In this document: positions 14,667-22,404 of the stretch, piece after piece
How positions within the stretch are numbered: position 1 is the stretch's first letter
Layout: each line of letters starts with the position of its first letter
DNA from: UBA7985 sp965661545
GTDB lineage: Bacteria > Pseudomonadota > Alphaproteobacteria > UBA7985
Direction: 5' to 3'
Length of the DNA stretch: 29,001 bases
Assembly (NCBI GenBank): GCA_965661545.1
Contig: CBFIEF010000034.1
Location: 1-29,001, forward strand
Notes under the pieces: generated by a model
Database searches by the model: none
Seen by the model: the letters and a program-made list of their open reading frames with translations, nothing else
Told to the model about the DNA's origin: nothing
Position numbers and translations under genes: made by a program

Positions 14667-17366
14667 TTAAGCAGCGTCTTTTACCATTGAGCGCAGGACG
14701 TAGTGGAGGATACCGCCGTTCTGGTAGTACTCCACCTCGTTTGCCGTATCGATCCGCGCCATCAGGGTGATGTCCTTGGTCGAACCGTCTGCAAAGGTGA
14801 CCTTACACGCCACGTCCATGCGAGGCGTGATGCCAGCAGCAACGCCTGTGATGTCATAGGTCTCTGCGCCCGTCAGACCCAAGGAGGCGATGCTGTCGCC
14901 GTCTTTGAACTGCAATGGAAGCACGCCCATGCCAACGAGGTTGGAGCGGTGAATACGCTCAAAGGACTCAGCAACAACGGCTTTGACACCCAGCAGGCGC
15001 GTGCCCTTGGCTGCCCAGTCACGAGAAGAACCCGTACCGTATTCCTTGCCCGCAACGATGACCAAAGGCGTACCTTCGGCTTCGTACTTCATCGCAGCAT
15101 CATAGATATCCATCTTTTCACCGGATGGCTGATGCATGGTGTAGCCACCCTCGACAGAGCCGCCGAGCATCAGGTTCTTGATGCGGATGTTGGCAAAGGT
15201 GCCGCGCATCATGATGTGGTGGTTACCGCGACGTGAGCCGTAGGAGTTGAAGTCGTTCTGTTGGATCTGGCGTTCCATCAGATAGTGACCCGCAGGCGCA
15301 TCACGTTTGATCGCACCGGCTGGTGAGATGTGGTCAGTGGTGATGGAGTCACCCAACAGAGCCAATGGGCGAGCGCCTTGGATGTCGGCTAAGTCGTCAA
15401 CGTCCGTGGTCATGCCCTCAAAGAACGGTGGGTACTGAACGTAAGTTGAGCCGTCGTCCCAGTCGTAAGTCATGCCGCCAGTAACTTTGATTCCTTGCCA
15501 GTCTTTCGTGCCATCAAACACGTTGCCGTAGCGTGTAGAGAACATCTCAGAGGACAGGCAACCGTCCATGGTTTCCTGAACTTCCTGGTTGGATGGCCAG
15601 ATGTCTTTCAAGAAGACGTTGTTGCCGTCTTTGTCCTGACCCAGCGCATCATTTGTGATGTCGATGTTCATCGAGCCAGCCAGCGCGTAGGCCACAACCA
15701 GTGGCGGAGACGCGAGGTAGTTGAAGCGGCTGAGCGGGTGCACGCGACCTTCGAAGTTACGGTTGCCAGACAGCACCGCCGCGACACGAACGTCGCCTTC
15801 GTTGATGGCGGACTCGATTTCAGGCTTCAGCGGACCAGAGTTACCGATACAGGTCGTACAGCCGTAACCCACCAGATCAAAGCCGATGGCGTCGAGGTGG
15901 TCTTGCAAGCCGGCCTTCTCAAGGTAGTCCGTCACAACCTGCGAACCCGGTGCGAGGGAGGTCTTCACCCAAGGCTTGGATGTCAGACCCAGCTCGTTTG
16001 CTTTCTTCGCGACCAAGCCAGCAGCAACCAGAACTGAAGGGTTGGATGTGTTGGTACAGGACGTAATCGCCGCAATCACAACGTCGCCATTGTCCATGGC
16101 GTAATCTGCACCGCCAACGGGCGCTGAGCCCTTGCCCGCATCTTGGGGCTTTTGCTTCAGGTCGGCTGCGATGTGATCAGCAAAATCACTGTGCGCTTGG
16201 TAAAGCAGAACGCGGTCTTGCGGACGCTTTGGACCTGCCAAAGACGGAACAACCGTCGCCATGTCCAGCGAGAGCGTGTCGGTGAAGACAGGATCCGGCG
16301 TGCTTTCGTCGCGCCACATACCTTGTGCCTTCGCGTAGGCCTCTACCAGTGCAACAGTTTCCGCGTCGCGGCCCGTGAACGACAGGTAGCGGCAAGCCTC
16401 GGCGTCGATTGGGAAGAAGCCACAGGTCGCGCCGTATTCTGGCGCCATGTTCGCGATGGTTGCGCGATCAGCGAGCGTCAGATTCGTCAGACCGGAGCCG
16501 TAGAACTCAACGAACTTGCCGACAACACCCTTAGCGCGCAGCATTTGAACGATCACCAGTACCAAATCGGTCGCGGTCGTGCCCTCAACCATCTTGCCGT
16601 CGAGCTTGAAGCCCACGACTTCTGGAACACGCATGGAAACCGGCTGACCCAGCATTGCTGCTTCCGCCTCGATACCGCCAACGCCCCAGCCGAGAACAGC
16701 GAGGCCGTTGACCATGGTCGTGTGGGAGTCTGTGCCGACCAATGTGTCAGGGTAGGCAATGTCGCGTCCGGCAACCTCAGTCGACCAAACTGTCTTGGCC
16801 AAGTACTCGAGGTTTACCTGGTGACAAATACCTGTGCCCGGTGGCACCACGCGGAAGTTTTCAAACGCGGACTGGCCCCAGCGCAGGAACTCATAGCGCT
16901 CCTTGTTCCGCTTGAACTCGATCTCGGTATTCAGATCTGCGGACTTGTCGCCGCCGAAATGGTCGACCATCACCGAGTGGTCAATCACGAGATCAACCGG
17001 GGAGATCGGGTTAATTTTCTTGGGGTCAGCGCCCAGCTCAACAACCGCTTCGCGCATGGCGGCGAGGTCTACGACGGCTGGAACGCCGGTAAAGTCCTGC
17101 AGCAGAACCCGCGCAGGGCGGTAAGCGATTTCAGACGCGCCGCCTTTGTTGTCCATCCAGCCTGCGAACGCCTTGATGTCGTCAGTGGTAACCGTCTTAC
17201 CGTCTTCGAACCGCAACAGGTTTTCCAGCAGGACTTTGAGCGAGAAAGGCAGCTTGGATAGATCACCGAGTTGCTCATAGGCTTTCGGCAGTGAGTAGTA
17301 GTCATATTCCTTGCCTGCGGCGGTCAGTGTGGACCGTACCTGCATGGTGTCGTGACCTGGAACCAT
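14667..17366 (-). CDS. acnA: Aconitate hydratase A
   Basis: Aconitase isomerises citrate to isocitrate in the TCA cycle with a [4Fe-4S] cluster. The 899-aa length and domain order fit the AcnA/IRP type. The cluster cysteines are C437 (ITSCTNTSNP), C503 and C506 (GYGCTTCIGNSGPL). Other family stretches are GTDSHTTMVN and the C-terminal EYGTGSSRDWAAKG. The start at 17366 has GAGGAGA about 6 bp upstream; a Met six codons later (MQVRSTL) would trim the N terminus. The gene is monocistronic: it ends at a strong terminator and has its own leader, which contains an exact 7-7-7 dyad at 17395-17415. Some aconitases also bind RNA; nothing here tests that. Confidence 0.97.
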   Translation of the reverse strand: MVPGHDTMQVRSTLTAAGKEYDYYSLPKAYEQLGDLSKLPFSLKVLLENLLRFEDGKTVTTDDIKAFAGWMDNKGGASEIAYRPARVLLQDFTGVPAVVDLAAMREAVVELGADPKKINPISPVDLVIDHSVMVDHFGGDKSADLNTEIEFKRNKERYEFLRWGQSAFENFRVVPPGTGICHQVNLEYLAKTVWSTEVAGRDIAYPDTLVGTDSHTTMVNGLAVLGWGVGGIEAEAAMLGQPVSMRVPEVVGFKLDGKMVEGTTATDLVLVIVQMLRAKGVVGKFVEFYGSGLTNLTLADRATIANMAPEYGATCGFFPIDAEACRYLSFTGRDAETVALVEAYAKAQGMWRDESTPDPVFTDTLSLDMATVVPSLAGPKRPQDRVLLYQAHSDFADHIAADLKQKPQDAGKGSAPVGGADYAMDNGDVVIAAITSCTNTSNPSVLVAAGLVAKKANELGLTSKPWVKTSLAPGSQVVTDYLEKAGLQDHLDAIGFDLVGYGCTTCIGNSGPLKPEIESAINEGDVRVAAVLSGNRNFEGRVHPLSRFNYLASPPLVVAYALAGSMNIDITNDALGQDKDGNNVFLKDIWPSNQEVQETMDGCLSSEMFSTRYGNVFDGTKDWQGIKVTGGMTYDWDDGSTYVQYPPFFEGMTTDVDDLADIQGARPLALLGDSITTDHISPAGAIKRDAPAGHYLMERQIQQNDFNSYGSRRGNHHIMMRGTFANIRIKNLMLGGSVEGGYTMHQPSGEKMDIYDAAMKYEAEGTPLVIVAGKEYGTGSSRDWAAKGTRLLGVKAVVAESFERIHRSNLVGMGVLPLQFKDGDSIASLGLTGAETYDITGVAAGITPRMDVACKVTFADGSTKDITLMARIDTANEVEYYQNGGILHYVLRSMVKDAA

Positions 17367-17394
17367 GGGATTCTCCTCAATACATGATCGCTGG

Positions 17395-17415
17395 TGCGAC
17401 AGGGGATTTGTCGCA
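17395..17415. promoter_or_regulatory. Perfect dyad in the aconitase leader
   Basis: TGCGACA (17395-17401) and TGTCGCA (17409-17415) are exact inverted repeats with a 7-bp spacer, 28 bp upstream of the acnA ATG. This is either an operator for a dimeric regulator or an mRNA hairpin near the ribosome-binding site. It does not match an iron-Rhodo-box or Fur pattern that I can recognise. Confidence 0.45.
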
Positions 17416-17645
17416 AAGGGCGGCGAGCGTGTCGCTTACCCGAAAAAACTGAGCCGGTTGTATCCTTTTTCCCGGCGTTCAACAATTCTCTGAGCCACGC
17501 GACAGCGCCTCAATTCCTGCATTGCAGACAATAGCTTACGCGTAGCTTTGAGATGGCTCGGCTTACGGTTAGCAAAGGTTTCCATTCTCGGGTTTTTTTG
17601 TTCCGGAGCATGACAAGTCCCGGCGCACTCCCTACATCTGCTGTC

Positions 17646-18401
17646 ATGTGTACATATATCCTCCGTTACGATCCCGACTCCGACTGGCCGTTTTTGATCG
17701 CCGGTAACCGCGATGAACTGCGCACGCGCCCATGGTTGCCCCCGGCGCGGCATTGGCAGGATCGTGATGATGTCGTGGCCGGACAGGACACGCTGGCCGG
17801 TGGGACGTGGCTGGGTGTGTCTGATACCGGCGTTGTCGCAGCTATCTTGAACAAAAAGAAAGCGCTGGGGCCGGCACCCAACAAGCGCTCACGTGGGGAA
17901 ATCGTGCTTGATGCGTTAGATCATGCCGACGCCGTCGATGCGGCAAAGGCGATGTCAGACGCGAACGGCGATGCCTATCGCCCCTTTAACCTCATTATTG
18001 CTGACAATCGGGATGCCTTCTGGGTCGCACACGAGGGTGATGCGCAGGTACAGGTAAAGCCCATAGAGCCGGGCGTTCACATCATCAGCCATAATGACCT
18101 CGATACCGGCTTACGGGCGGAAACGCACCTAACACGGGTCAGCGCCGGAGTGCCAACAGGGGCGATGGAGGATCCGGCGAGTTGGCAATCATGGGTGGAT
18201 CTGCTGAGTGAACGCGCGACACCAGACGCCGAGTACTGGGAAGCCGCGCTGAACGTAGACGTGCCTGAGTGGGGTTTTGGGACAGTTTCTTCGGCACTGA
18301 TCGCGCTTCCTACCATGCAGGATGAGAACGCTAAGCCGGTGTTTCTGTTTGCCGAAGGACCAGCTGATCAGGCGGCCTATCAACCGGTCGATCTATCCTA
18401 A
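17646..18401 (+). CDS. NRDE (TANGO2-like) family protein
   Basis: The 251-aa protein begins MCTYIL. NRDE proteins carry a conserved Cys2 that resembles an N-terminal nucleophile. The name-giving motif is present as G20-N21-R22-D23-E24. Later family stretches are AGGTWLGVSD and HIISHNDLDTGL. Human TANGO2 belongs to this family; proposed roles include haem or lipid handling and are not settled. I chose the ATG at 17646 because the family starts with MC; a longer frame from 17553 adds unrelated residues. No strong Shine-Dalgarno sequence is seen. It is divergent from acnA (about 280 bp apart, a region with no gene) and convergent with the next gene, ending 17 bp from it. Confidence 0.88.
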   Translation: MCTYILRYDPDSDWPFLIAGNRDELRTRPWLPPARHWQDRDDVVAGQDTLAGGTWLGVSDTGVVAAILNKKKALGPAPNKRSRGEIVLDALDHADAVDAAKAMSDANGDAYRPFNLIIADNRDAFWVAHEGDAQVQVKPIEPGVHIISHNDLDTGLRAETHLTRVSAGVPTGAMEDPASWQSWVDLLSERATPDAEYWEAALNVDVPEWGFGTVSSALIALPTMQDENAKPVFLFAEGPADQAAYQPVDLS

Positions 18402-18418
18402 GCGCTGGGTCTTTACCG

Positions 18419-18721
18419 CTAGCGCCGATCCCATTTCTTGAAGTGGTCAGCCTCGTAAACCTTATGGTCATGATGGCGGCTTGAATGGCTAAGCAAGAAC
18501 GTCAAGCCGCCGCCAAGTGCTATGGAAATCAGCAACGCGCCGCCGATCAACCACCACGCAAACGGATCCATTGCCGTATCAACCGAGAACCAAATTTGCC
18601 AACCTACGGCAATCAAACCGATGATCACTACGCCCATAAATGCCAGAAGCGCAAGCGCGCGCCAGCCCAAAGGGTCAGGCTTCTGAGCAGGTTGCTTTTC
18701 AGTTTGGTGATCGTCTTGCAT
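18419..18721 (-). CDS. Small two-helix inner-membrane protein
   Basis: A 100-aa protein with a charged N terminus (MQDDHQTEKQ), a first transmembrane helix around residues 20-44 (LALLAFMGVVIIGLIAVGW), a short loop, a second helix around 55-77 (WWLIGGALLISIALGGG), and a basic, histidine-containing tail (SRHHDHKVYEADHFKKWDRR). The start at 18719-18721 is preceded by AGAGGAAAG at ideal spacing; a longer frame up to 18958 lacks one and reads into the purC region. I do not recognise a named family. It is convergent with the NRDE gene and divergent from purC. Confidence 0.7.
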   Translation of the reverse strand: MQDDHQTEKQPAQKPDPLGWRALALLAFMGVVIIGLIAVGWQIWFSVDTAMDPFAWWLIGGALLISIALGGGLTFLLSHSSRHHDHKVYEADHFKKWDRR

Positions 18722-18820
18722 GGCTTTCCTCTTTGCACATCTGTTAACACATAGTTCAGTCAGTGCTACAGGCCATAAGCGCGCACTACAGCGTTCCACA
18801 TAATCGAAAGCACCATTGCC

Positions 18821-19600
18821 ATGCCACGCGGCAAGCAGGTCCATGAAACTTCGGCGAAAATCATCTACGAAGGTTCCGAAGCGGACACACACATTCAGCA
18901 CTTCAAAGACGATCCCTCGCCGGGTAAGCGCGGCGACGATGCCGTTGCGCTGTGGCAAGCGGGTAGGGGCGTGCTGAACAATCGGATTTCAGAAGTCCTG
19001 ATGACGCGCTTGGCGGATATGGGGGTGACAAACCACCTGATCCGTCGCCTGAACATGCGCGAGCAAGTGGTCCGAGCGACTGAGCGGCTGACCATTGGTG
19101 TGAAGATCCGGAACCTCGCTGCTGGTGCCTTTGCCCAGCGCTTGGGGATGCCCGAAGGCCTGAAGCTACCCCGCCCGATGATCGAGTTTTTTCTTCGCTC
19201 TGACGAGCTGGGCGACCCGCTGATCACCGAAGACAACATCGCCGCCTTTAATTGGGCCAGCCCACAGGATCTCGATGATCTGGTCGCACTGTCCATGCGC
19301 ACCAACGATATTCTTTCCGGCCTGTTCATTGGTGTCGGCCTCAAACTCGTCGATTTTCGGTTGGAATTCGGCAGATTGTGGGAGCCGATGGATAATGGTC
19401 AGGAGGAGATGCGCATCATCATTGCGGACGAGATGACGCCAGATAATTGCCGCCTGTGGGACAACCAAACCGGTGAAAAGCTGGAAACGTTGCGGGACTC
19501 AGAAACGGGTCTAGACGGGCATCGCTTGGTTGCTGCGCGGCTTGGAATCATGCCCGATGCGGGCCCTCGTGACTTACAAGGCCCAAAGACAGTTCAGTAA
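18821..19600 (+). CDS. purC: Phosphoribosylaminoimidazole-succinocarboxamide synthase
   Basis: PurC (SAICAR synthetase) couples CAIR and aspartate with ATP in purine synthesis. The 259-aa protein shows the ATP-binding start AKIIYEGSE followed by HFKDD, the NHLIRRL and VVRATERLTIGVKIRNLAAG segments, and EFFLRSDELGDPLI with its ITEDN continuation. A closing DNCRLWDNQTGEKLE motif is also present. It is slightly longer than the usual 237-254 aa. The ATG at 18821 has only a weak Shine-Dalgarno sequence. The usual downstream partners in related genomes, purS and purQ, are absent; bolA and grxD follow. It could therefore be a second PurC copy, but no residue argues against activity. Confidence 0.95.
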   Translation: MPRGKQVHETSAKIIYEGSEADTHIQHFKDDPSPGKRGDDAVALWQAGRGVLNNRISEVLMTRLADMGVTNHLIRRLNMREQVVRATERLTIGVKIRNLAAGAFAQRLGMPEGLKLPRPMIEFFLRSDELGDPLITEDNIAAFNWASPQDLDDLVALSMRTNDILSGLFIGVGLKLVDFRLEFGRLWEPMDNGQEEMRIIIADEMTPDNCRLWDNQTGEKLETLRDSETGLDGHRLVAARLGIMPDAGPRDLQGPKTVQ

Positions 19601-19629
19601 ATTAGCGCCTGCGCCAAATCATCTGACTA

Positions 19630-19657
19630 TTCAAATCGCCTCAAGTAACACTATATT
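19630..19657 (+). promoter_or_regulatory. Candidate promoter of bolA-grxD
   Basis: TTCAAA (19630-19635) and TATATT (19652-19657) are separated by 16 bp in the AT-rich 90-bp gap after purC, about 35 bp before the bolA ATG. Confidence 0.3.
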
Positions 19658-19690
19658 AAAGATAACTTACGCATTTCAGGGAAAACGCCC

Positions 19691-19930
19691 ATGCCCATGT
19701 CCTCCGGTGAAATTGAACAGATGATCCGCGCTGCTATGCCTGATGCCCAAGTAAGCATCGAGGATTTGCGCGGTGATGGCGACCACTACGCGGCCCACAT
19801 CGTTTCTGAACAATTCCGCGGAAAAACCCGCGTTGCACAGCATCAGCTTGTTTACGCTGCGCTTCAGGGTCGGATGGGTACGGAGCTGCACGCCCTGTCA
19901 CTCCAGACCAAAGCACCAGACCTCGGCTGA
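19691..19930 (+). CDS. BolA/IbaG-family Fe-S metabolism protein
   Basis: BolA-type proteins bind a [2Fe-2S] cluster together with CGFS monothiol glutaredoxins and act in iron-sulfur delivery or sensing. This 79-aa protein has the family fold: helix IEQMIRAAMPDA, strand VSIEDLRGDGDHYAAHIVSEQF, the RVAQHQLVYAAL helix with the conserved histidine, and the LHALSLQT end. Length is typical of the IbaG branch. The first ATG (19691) is taken, with AGGGA upstream; a second ATG two codons later is possible. grxD follows 34 bp downstream, so the pair is almost certainly co-expressed. Confidence 0.9.
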   Translation: MPMSSGEIEQMIRAAMPDAQVSIEDLRGDGDHYAAHIVSEQFRGKTRVAQHQLVYAALQGRMGTELHALSLQTKAPDLG

Positions 19931-19964
19931 CCGTCCGAGCTGAACGATCTAAAGGACTAAAACC

Positions 19965-20303
19965 ATGGATACCTCTATCCTCTCGCGCATTCAAAGCGAC
20001 GTCGAGTCGAACCAGGTAATGCTCTACATGAAGGGGACACCCGTGTTCCCACAGTGCGGCTTCTCGGCTGCTGTTGTTGCCGTATTGAACAACGTGGGCG
20101 TGGAGTACCACTCCGTGAACGTTCTCGAAGATCCCGGCGTTCGCGAAGGGATCAAGGAGTACACCAACTGGCCCACCATTCCGCAGCTGTATGTGAATGG
20201 TGAGTTTGTTGGCGGTTGTGACATCATTCGTGAGATGCACGAAACTGGTGAGCTGACTCAGTATCTGACCGACGCTGGCGTTGCTGTTCGCCCTGCTACC
20301 TAA
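19965..20303 (+). CDS. grxD: Grx4-type monothiol glutaredoxin
   Basis: GrxD carries a [2Fe-2S] cluster shared between two monomers and glutathione, and hands clusters to targets, often with a BolA partner. The 112-aa protein has the single-cysteine CGFS site at C31-S34, the MLYMKGTP strand with K23, the WPTIPQLYVNGEFVGG cis-proline and glutathione-binding region (about 69-84), and the GGCDII turn. There is no thioredoxin domain. It follows bolA by 34 bp. A small hairpin (20339-20355, CGCTGC..GCAGCG) lies in the trailer, and a strong bidirectional terminator follows at 20410-20435. Confidence 0.95.
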   Translation: MDTSILSRIQSDVESNQVMLYMKGTPVFPQCGFSAAVVAVLNNVGVEYHSVNVLEDPGVREGIKEYTNWPTIPQLYVNGEFVGGCDIIREMHETGELTQYLTDAGVAVRPAT

Positions 20304-20409
20304 GCACTAAGCTAAGCGCCGAACTTCGCGAGCTTCCTCGCTGCTTCGAGCAGCGGGGCCGGTCTGTTGTTGCTCAAGAAAGCGAAATTCTGGTGGGATT
20401 GAACCAATA

Positions 20410-20435
20410 AAAAAGGGGCCACGTGGCCCCTTTTT
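20410..20435. terminator. Bidirectional terminator between grxD and rplA
   Basis: GGGGCCACGTGGCCCC is a perfect 16-bp palindrome flanked by an A tract and a T tract, so it ends transcripts from both sides. It sits 107 bp after grxD and 24 bp after rplA (minus strand). Confidence 0.93.
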
Positions 20436-20458
20436 GTATTCTGACTGGACTTGCAGAC

Positions 20459-21157
20459 TTAAGCGTCTGGGTTCAGCGATGCCGGATCGATTTTCACGCC
20501 TGGGCCCATGGTGGAAGAAATAGCGATTCTCTTCACGTAGGTGCCCTTAGCGCCAGTTGGCTTCGCCTTCTGGATGGCTTCGATGAAGGCCTTTGCGTTC
20601 TCGAGGATGTTTGCCTCAGAGAAAGACGCCTTGCCGATACCAGCGTGAATGATACCCGCTTTTTCCGCACGGAACTGAACCTGACCGCCTTTAGCAGCTT
20701 CGATTGCGCCCGCAACGTCGGCGGTAACTGTGCCGAGCTTCGGGTTAGGCATCAGACCACGAGGGCCGAGGACTTTACCCAAACGACCGACCAGCGGCAT
20801 CATGTCCGGGGTAGCAATCACGCGCTCAAAGTCGCTTGCGCCGCCCTGAATGGCTTCCATCAGGTCTTCTGCACCAACGATGTCAGCACCAGCTGCGCGG
20901 GCTTCATCGGCCTTTGCGTCTTTTGCGAACACGGCAACGCGGATGGTCTTACCCGTGCCGTTTGGCAGGTTGACTGTGCCGCGCACGTTCTGGTCAGCGT
21001 GACGAGGGTCAATGCCGAGGTTCATGGAGATTTCGATGGTTTCGTCGAACTTCGCAGTTGCGCGCTCTTTCACCATTTTTACAGCGTTATCGAGGGTTAC
21101 GTGACCGTCACGGTCAACGCCTTCGTATGCTGCGCGAATACGCTTGCCTGTTGCCAT
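20459..21157 (-). CDS. rplA: 50S ribosomal protein L1
   Basis: L1 forms the mobile L1 stalk of the 50S subunit, aids exit of tRNA, and in many bacteria represses its own operon by binding the rplK leader. The 232-aa protein has the typical N terminus (GKRIRAAYEG), the VNLPNGTGKTIRVAVFAKDA signature region and the MPNPKLGTVTADVAGAI motif. It starts 4 bp after rplK, forming the classic rplKA pair. A strong terminator follows, so rplJ-rplL are not co-transcribed here. Confidence 0.97.
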   Translation of the reverse strand: MATGKRIRAAYEGVDRDGHVTLDNAVKMVKERATAKFDETIEISMNLGIDPRHADQNVRGTVNLPNGTGKTIRVAVFAKDAKADEARAAGADIVGAEDLMEAIQGGASDFERVIATPDMMPLVGRLGKVLGPRGLMPNPKLGTVTADVAGAIEAAKGGQVQFRAEKAGIIHAGIGKASFSEANILENAKAFIEAIQKAKPTGAKGTYVKRIAISSTMGPGVKIDPASLNPDA

Positions 21158-21161
21158 TGGA

Positions 21162-21593
21162 TTAGCCCTCCACGACCTGCACGCCCATCGAGCGTGCGGA
21201 GCCTTCGATAATCTTCATCGCGCCTTCGACGTCGACCGCATTGAGGTCTTTCATCTTAGCTTCAGCGATTTCCTTGACCTGATCCTTAGTGATCTTGCCA
21301 ACCAACTGAGTGCCCGGTGCATTCGCGCCAGACTTCTTACCCGCTGCCTGCAGAATGTAGTAGGACGCAGGAGCCGTCTTGGTTTCGAAGGTGAAGGACT
21401 TATCGGAGTAAACCGTAATGATAACGGGTGTCGGTGTGCCCGGCTGGACTTGCTGCGTCGCGGCGTTGAACGCCTTACAGAATTCCATGATGTTCACGCC
21501 GCGCTGACCCAGCGCAGGACCAACTGGTGGAGACGGGTTCGCCTGACCAGCTGGGATCTGTAGCTTGAAGCTACTGTCCACTTTTTTTGCCAT
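21162..21593 (-). CDS. rplK: 50S ribosomal protein L11
   Basis: L11 binds 23S rRNA at the GTPase centre and takes part in factor binding and in the stringent response. The 143-aa protein begins MAKKVDSSFKLQIPAGQANP and contains the conserved PPVGPALGQRGVNIMEFCKAFN and TYTPVITVYSDKSF-like stretches (here PTPVIITVYSDKSF). The ATG at 21591-21593 is preceded by AGAGGA; an upstream in-frame extension is not L11-like. rplA follows after 4 bp. secE and nusG, the usual upstream partners, are not present. Confidence 0.97.
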   Translation of the reverse strand: MAKKVDSSFKLQIPAGQANPSPPVGPALGQRGVNIMEFCKAFNAATQQVQPGTPTPVIITVYSDKSFTFETKTAPASYYILQAAGKKSGANAPGTQLVGKITKDQVKEIAEAKMKDLNAVDVEGAMKIIEGSARSMGVQVVEG

Positions 21594-21638
21594 GATATCC
21601 TCTAGTGCAAAAAACCATTTGAGGTCCGCGGTCGATAC

Positions 21639-21700
21639 GGGGCGGCAAAGCCCCCTCCCGCAGATGTTGTCGGGATAGGGCAGGAGCCGCGCCAATACAA
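21639..21700 (-). promoter_or_regulatory. Candidate rplK promoter and leader hairpin
   Basis: On the minus strand TTGTAT (21695-21700) and TATCCC (21672-21677) are separated by 17 bp, about 80 bp before the rplK ATG. The predicted leader contains a G5/C4 stem-loop (21639-21655). In E. coli, L1 represses at the L11 mRNA leader; this hairpin is a candidate for such a site, but I could not match the L1-binding consensus. Confidence 0.35.
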
Positions 21701-21772
21701 GGAAATCAGACCGTTAGACGCGGAATCCGCCTGCAAATGAGCCATGCAGGCCAAGACTCATCCGCTTGGGCG

Positions 21773-22309
21773 TCAAAGCTTGTCGATTGCGTCCTTCAAC
21801 AGCTGGTACTCTCGGCACGATCCGCACAGCTCGCCCAACTGCGCAAGATTGCTGCGAGCGGAGTCTGGGTCGTTGGTTTCCAAGAACATAAAGCCCTGAT
21901 AGTTCAGCGCGCCCAAATGATTGGGCTCCAGAGACAAGGCCCGGTCATAGGCCCGCGCAGACTGGTTATAGTTCTCGACATTGCGGTAAGCAAAGCCCAG
22001 TTCATTCCACGCATCGGCGTTGAAGGGATCGAGCTGTGTCGCCTTGCGAAGAGACCCGACTGCCCGGCGATACCAACCGCGTTCGAGATAGCGCTGCCCT
22101 TCAGCCATCAACGCATCAGGGTCGTCAGAGAAAGCTGAACTTCCGTCACGGGAGGACGAGGCGCTGCTAGAGCTCGAGCCATAGGACGAGCCACTCGAAG
22201 ACGAGGATGAAGAGCCAGAACCGCTTTCCGAGCCAACGGCAAAGGATAGCGAGCTTGTGGTCATGGAAAGGCCAAGGACGATGGCTGTGAGACTGAGAAT
22301 GCGGAGCAT
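21773..22309 (-). CDS. Exported TPR protein with a serine-rich linker
   Basis: The 178-aa protein has a signal peptide (about 1-24: MLRILSLTAIVLGLSM..SFA), a very serine-rich linker (about 27-59) and then tetratricopeptide repeats at about 66-99, 100-133 and 134-155. It ends with a C162-GS-C165 pair before a short helix (REYQLLKDAIDKL). TPR units usually hold protein partners; the signal peptide places this one in the periplasm, where the CxxC could form a disulfide. I do not know a named family, although similar small exported TPR proteins with a terminal cysteine motif occur in roseobacters. It is on the same strand as rplK, about 180 bp upstream of it; the region between holds the rplK promoter candidate. 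Confidence 0.8.
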   Translation of the reverse strand: MLRILSLTAIVLGLSMTTSSLSFAVGSESGSGSSSSSSSGSSYGSSSSSASSSRDGSSAFSDDPDALMAEGQRYLERGWYRRAVGSLRKATQLDPFNADAWNELGFAYRNVENYNQSARAYDRALSLEPNHLGALNYQGFMFLETNDPDSARSNLAQLGELCGSCREYQLLKDAIDKL

Positions 22310-22404
22310 GAAGCGCCCTTTCGATCGACTGTGTTAGCCGAAAAGTTAAGGCAGAGACGCGCTGCGACCAGTGAGGGGCGCGCAGCTACGTCAAAACACC
22401 GCAG

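Noticed and set aside
17436..17753. 105-aa minus-strand frame between acnA and the NRDE gene
   Set aside because: Overlaps the NRDE start, low-complexity basic composition, no family likeness.
18722..18958. 79-aa extension of the small membrane protein
   Set aside because: Enters the purC region; the internal ATG has a better ribosome-binding site.
21594..21695. 34-aa extension of L11
   Set aside because: Not L11-like; it is the leader region with the promoter candidate.
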